Below, piece after piece: positions 61,736 through 64,000 of a stretch of DNA of 64,000 nucleotides. Both the position numbers and the translations under genes were made by a program. The notes under the pieces were generated by a model, which saw nothing but the letters and a program-made list of their open reading frames with translations, had not been told where the DNA came from and searched no databases. The DNA is from DATGJX01 sp963830545 (GTDB lineage: Bacteria; Vulcanimicrobiota; Vulcanimicrobiia; Vulcanimicrobiales; Vulcanimicrobiaceae): assembly GCA_963830545.1 (NCBI GenBank), contig CAWHMK010000001.1:1922001-1986000 (forward strand), read 5' to 3'. Numbering within the stretch: position 1 is the stretch's first letter; each line of letters opens with the position of its first letter.

Positions 61736-62717
61736 TCGAGGCCTTCGAGGTAGATTCTTCGGATAATGGATTCCAAATCCGGTTCTTCGATCGTCAGGTC
61801 GCGCAGTTCGAACCGCTCCGTGGCTTCACGAATGAGTTGATCCGGCCGCACCTGCCTGCGGTCGAAGCGGTACCGGACGGTGCCGTGGTCGTTCGAAACG
61901 ATCTCGGCGGCGCGCAGCGCCGGGTCCGGCGGCGGATCCGCGAATGTCAGCACGAGCGTCCGGTGCGTTCCGTATTCCTCTTTGATTCGCTCGATGCCGC
62001 CGTCGTAGATCACGGTGCCGTTGTCGATGATGACGATCCGCCTGCATAGCCGTTCGACGTCGGCCAAGTCATGCGTCGTGAGAATCACCGTCGTTGCGCG
62101 CTCCGCGTTGATATGCCGGACGAACTCACGAATCGCCTCTTTCGCGATCACGTCGAGTCCAATAGTCGGCTCGTCCAGATACACGATGCGCGGATCGTGC
62201 AGAAGAGCGGCGGCGAAATCGCCGCGCATGCGCTGGCCCAGCGAGAGTTGCCGCACGGGCGTACGCAAAAACGGCTCCATTTCCAAGATTCGCGTGAACG
62301 TGCGCAGGTTCGCGTCGTAGCGTTCGCGGGGAATGCTGTAGATGGCGCGCAGCAGCTCGAACGACTCGAGCAGCGGCAAGTCCCAGTAGAGTCTGACTGC
62401 GTTGCCCGAACACGACGCCGATGTTCCGGGCGTTGCGTTTGCGATCGCGATACGGTACGATTCCCGCGACCTCCAGCGTGCCCGACGTCGGCACGAGAAT
62501 ACCGGTGAGCATCTTGATCGTCGTCGACTTGCCTGCGCCGTTGGGACCGATGTACCCGACCAGTTCGCCTGCTTCCACGTCGATGTCCACGTCGCGCACG
62601 GCCGGCTTTTCTTCGTACACTGCGCGAAAACAGCGTGCGCAGCGCTCCGGCTGCGCCCGGCATGCGCTTGACGGTGCGAAAGACCTTTCGCAACGCCCGC
62701 GTCCGGATGATCGGCAT
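61702..62717 (-). CDS. ABC-2 exporter ATP-binding protein (two frameshifts)
   Basis: About 338 residues after repair. It starts PIIRTRALRKVFRTVKRMPG, a DUF990-associated ATPase N-terminus, and has Walker A YIGPNGAGKSTTIKMLTG, Q loop VVFGQRSQLYWDLPLLES, signature LSLGQRMRGDFAAALLHDP, Walker B IVYLDEPTIGLDV and switch HDLADVERLC. Two extra bases break it: one T in TTTT near 62622 (repair gives TLFRAVYEEKPAVRDV) and one A near 62389 (repair gives QRSQLYWDLP). The start has a GAGGGG site. The last residues overlap a dispersed repeat. Confidence 0.86.
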
Positions 62718-62770
62718 GCGCCCCTCTTTCACCGAGGCCTTCGGCGGCCCTCGGAGGGAATAGAGCACTC

Positions 62771-63373
62771 GTGGTCATCACGATTTCCAACCGCTACGGC
62801 TGCGGTGCCATAGCGGTAGCACATCTCGCTGCCGAACGGCTTGCTTACGACTTCGTGGACCAGCAGCTTCCCGTGGTCGTCGCCAAACGTCTGATGACCT
62901 CGCCCGTAGCAGTCGAATCGGCCGAAGCCGCGGGGAAAACGATGAGCGAGCGGATGTTGCGCGCGCTCGAATCCGGCACGCCCGAATTGCGTGGCCAGCC
63001 GGGTCCGTCGTTCGATCAAGAATGCCTGCGCGAAGTGCAGGAAGCGGTGCGCGACTACGCCGCCCGTGGGAACGCGGTCATCGTCGGACGCGGAGGAAAC
63101 GCGATCCTCGGCCGGCGGCCGGATGTTCTGCGCGTCTTCATGTACGCTCCGAGGAACTGGCGGATTCACCACATCATGGACGGTCACGGCGTGAGCGAGA
63201 AGACCGCGGCCGGAGAGGTCGACCGCATCGATCGCGCACGTGCGGAGTACATGCGCGTGTATCACGGCGTCAGCTGGACCGACCCGGAGAATTACGATCT
63301 CTGCATCGACACCTCTGACTTCGGCGCACAGGGAACCGCCGAGATCATCGTGCGCGCCGCCGGGGCGCGATGA
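62771..63373 (+). CDS. Cytidylate kinase-like family protein
   Basis: A 200-residue P-loop protein of the cytidylate-kinase-like group. MVITISNRYGCGAIAVAHLA matches the family start, where homologues read ISRQYGSGGREIA; here the loop has CGAIA and lacks the usual second glycine. AVIVGRGGNAILGRRPDVLR and a C-terminal NYDLCIDTSDFGAQGTAEII fit the fold. True nucleotide-kinase activity is unproved for these proteins. It starts at a GTG and overlaps the MFS gene as ATGA. Confidence 0.8.
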   Translation: MVITISNRYGCGAIAVAHLAAERLAYDFVDQQLPVVVAKRLMTSPVAVESAEAAGKTMSERMLRALESGTPELRGQPGPSFDQECLREVQEAVRDYAARGNAVIVGRGGNAILGRRPDVLRVFMYAPRNWRIHHIMDGHGVSEKTAAGEVDRIDRARAEYMRVYHGVSWTDPENYDLCIDTSDFGAQGTAEIIVRAAGAR

Positions 63374-64000
63374 TCGAACGCTCGCTGCCCCGGCGCCAGA
63401 TTTCGATCTTTGCTTCGCTTCGCTTTCACGATTTCCGTTTGCTGTGGTTCGGGCTGATGATCTCCAATCTCGGATCGTGGATGCAGCTCACCGCGACCGG
63501 GTATTACATCGCGAAATTAGCCGTCGATCCGCACACCGCAGCACTTTATCTGGGCTTTCAGGGATTGGCTCGCGCCATACCGGTGCTGCTGCTCTCGCCG
63601 GTTGCCGGACTGGTTGCCGACACGTGGCCGCGCAAGCGTACTCTGTATTGCACGAATACGATTATGGCGTTGCTCGCGCTGATTTTGGCCATCTTCACTT
63701 CGCTTGGGTGGATGAACATCGTCGGCCTCATCCTGATCAACTCGGCAAACTCCGCGGCAATGTCGTTCGATTCGCCGGCGAGGCAGAGCTGGGTGCCGCT
63801 CATGGTTCCGCGCGAATATATCGGCAACGCGATCGGTCTGAATTCGGTGGCGTTCAACGCTCCCGCGGTAATCGGCCCGGCAGTGGCGGGCATTCTCATC
63901 GCGTCGATCGGAATCGCCGGTTCGTTCTACGTCAACGCCGTTGCAACGATGGCCGTGGTCGTTGCGCTGACCTTCATGCAGCCGGCGCCGGCGAGCACCT
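63370..64000 (+). CDS. MFS transporter, MFS_3/EntS-like (partial at window end)
   Basis: The first 210 codons of a major facilitator transporter, open at the window edge. FHDFRLLWFGLMISNLGSWM is the classic N-terminus of the MFS_3 (enterobactin-exporter-like) group, then AIPVLLLSPVAGLVADTWPR has the motif-A-like DTWPRKR, SFDSPARQSWVPLMVPREYI the conserved central loop, and AVIGPAVAGILIASIGIAGS helix 5. Six helices are covered. Substrate unknown; these often export metabolites or drugs. Confidence 0.9.
   Translation, partial: MIERSLPRRQISIFASLRFHDFRLLWFGLMISNLGSWMQLTATGYYIAKLAVDPHTAALYLGFQGLARAIPVLLLSPVAGLVADTWPRKRTLYCTNTIMALLALILAIFTSLGWMNIVGLILINSANSAAMSFDSPARQSWVPLMVPREYIGNAIGLNSVAFNAPAVIGPAVAGILIASIGIAGSFYVNAVATMAVVVALTFMQPAPAST

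Overview
The window is GC-rich, gene-dense chromosomal DNA from a diderm bacterium. Two large TonB-dependent outer-membrane receptors with carboxypeptidase-regulatory N-terminal domains, lipoproteins, a 2-oxoacid:ferredoxin oxidoreductase, a LonC-type protease between rplI and dnaB, and many ATGA/GTGA/TGATG gene overlaps fit an uncultured Terrabacteria-side diderm lineage such as Candidatus Eremiobacterota (WPS-2). That placement is inference; the sequence contains no phylogenetic marker that I can search. No phage, transposase, IS element or CRISPR array is visible.

Layout. 0-7 kb: a GAF/NB-ARC/TPR signalling ATPase, a class A beta-lactamase-like hydrolase, a BNR-repeat protein translationally coupled to a MoaD/ThiS-like carrier, and a cupin. 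7-13 kb: glutamine synthetase, then the core operon rpsR-rplI-lonC-dnaB with its own promoter and structured leader, then a VOC protein. 13-17.3 kb: an acetyltransferase, and gamma-carbonic anhydrase-korA-korB packed end to end on the minus strand. 17.3-24 kb: a DUF4382-like lipoprotein, a TPR/LuxR regulator overlapping a PAS-GGDEF-EAL protein, a DUF2079 membrane protein, tRNA-Thr(CGT) and a clear terminator. 24-26 kb: DoxX and a coupled adenine methyltransferase/PD-(D/E)XK nuclease pair. 26-42 kb: a long minus-strand block, read in the order lysA-dacB-SIS, two TonB receptors with near-identical leaders, a secreted TIM-barrel-like protein, a dipeptide-type ABC importer, and msrA-msrB. 42-57 kb: amidase, manA, folK-folE2, an M48 protease, an amidohydrolase, a hidden DUF3175 gene, Mrp, dprA-hemL, an M28 peptidase, an RsbW-like kinase, a cyclophilin and a second beta-lactamase-like protein. 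57-64 kb: a split ABC-2 exporter interleaved with alkA-pirin, a cytidylate-kinase-like protein and the start of an MFS transporter.

Two points stand out. First, both TonB receptor genes carry the same roughly 110-nt 5' leader. It holds an intrinsic terminator hairpin, a second hairpin with a conserved loop on a compensated stem, and a short upstream ORF; this is a candidate undescribed cis-regulatory RNA. Second, at least ten genes are broken by single-base indels that can be repaired by eye. Most are one-base insertions, several in short homopolymers, so sequencing or assembly error is likelier than gene decay. The annotation gives the reconstructed spans.

Several clusters make functional sense. 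lysA, dacB, SIS, the amidase and the peptide importer suggest wall turnover or peptide salvage. Gamma-carbonic anhydrase with korAB suggests CO2/bicarbonate handling around a CO2-linked oxidoreductase. folK with folE2 is folate synthesis. No stretch over 300 bases lacks a gene; the largest apparent gap, 49838-50207, holds the frameshifted DUF3175 gene.
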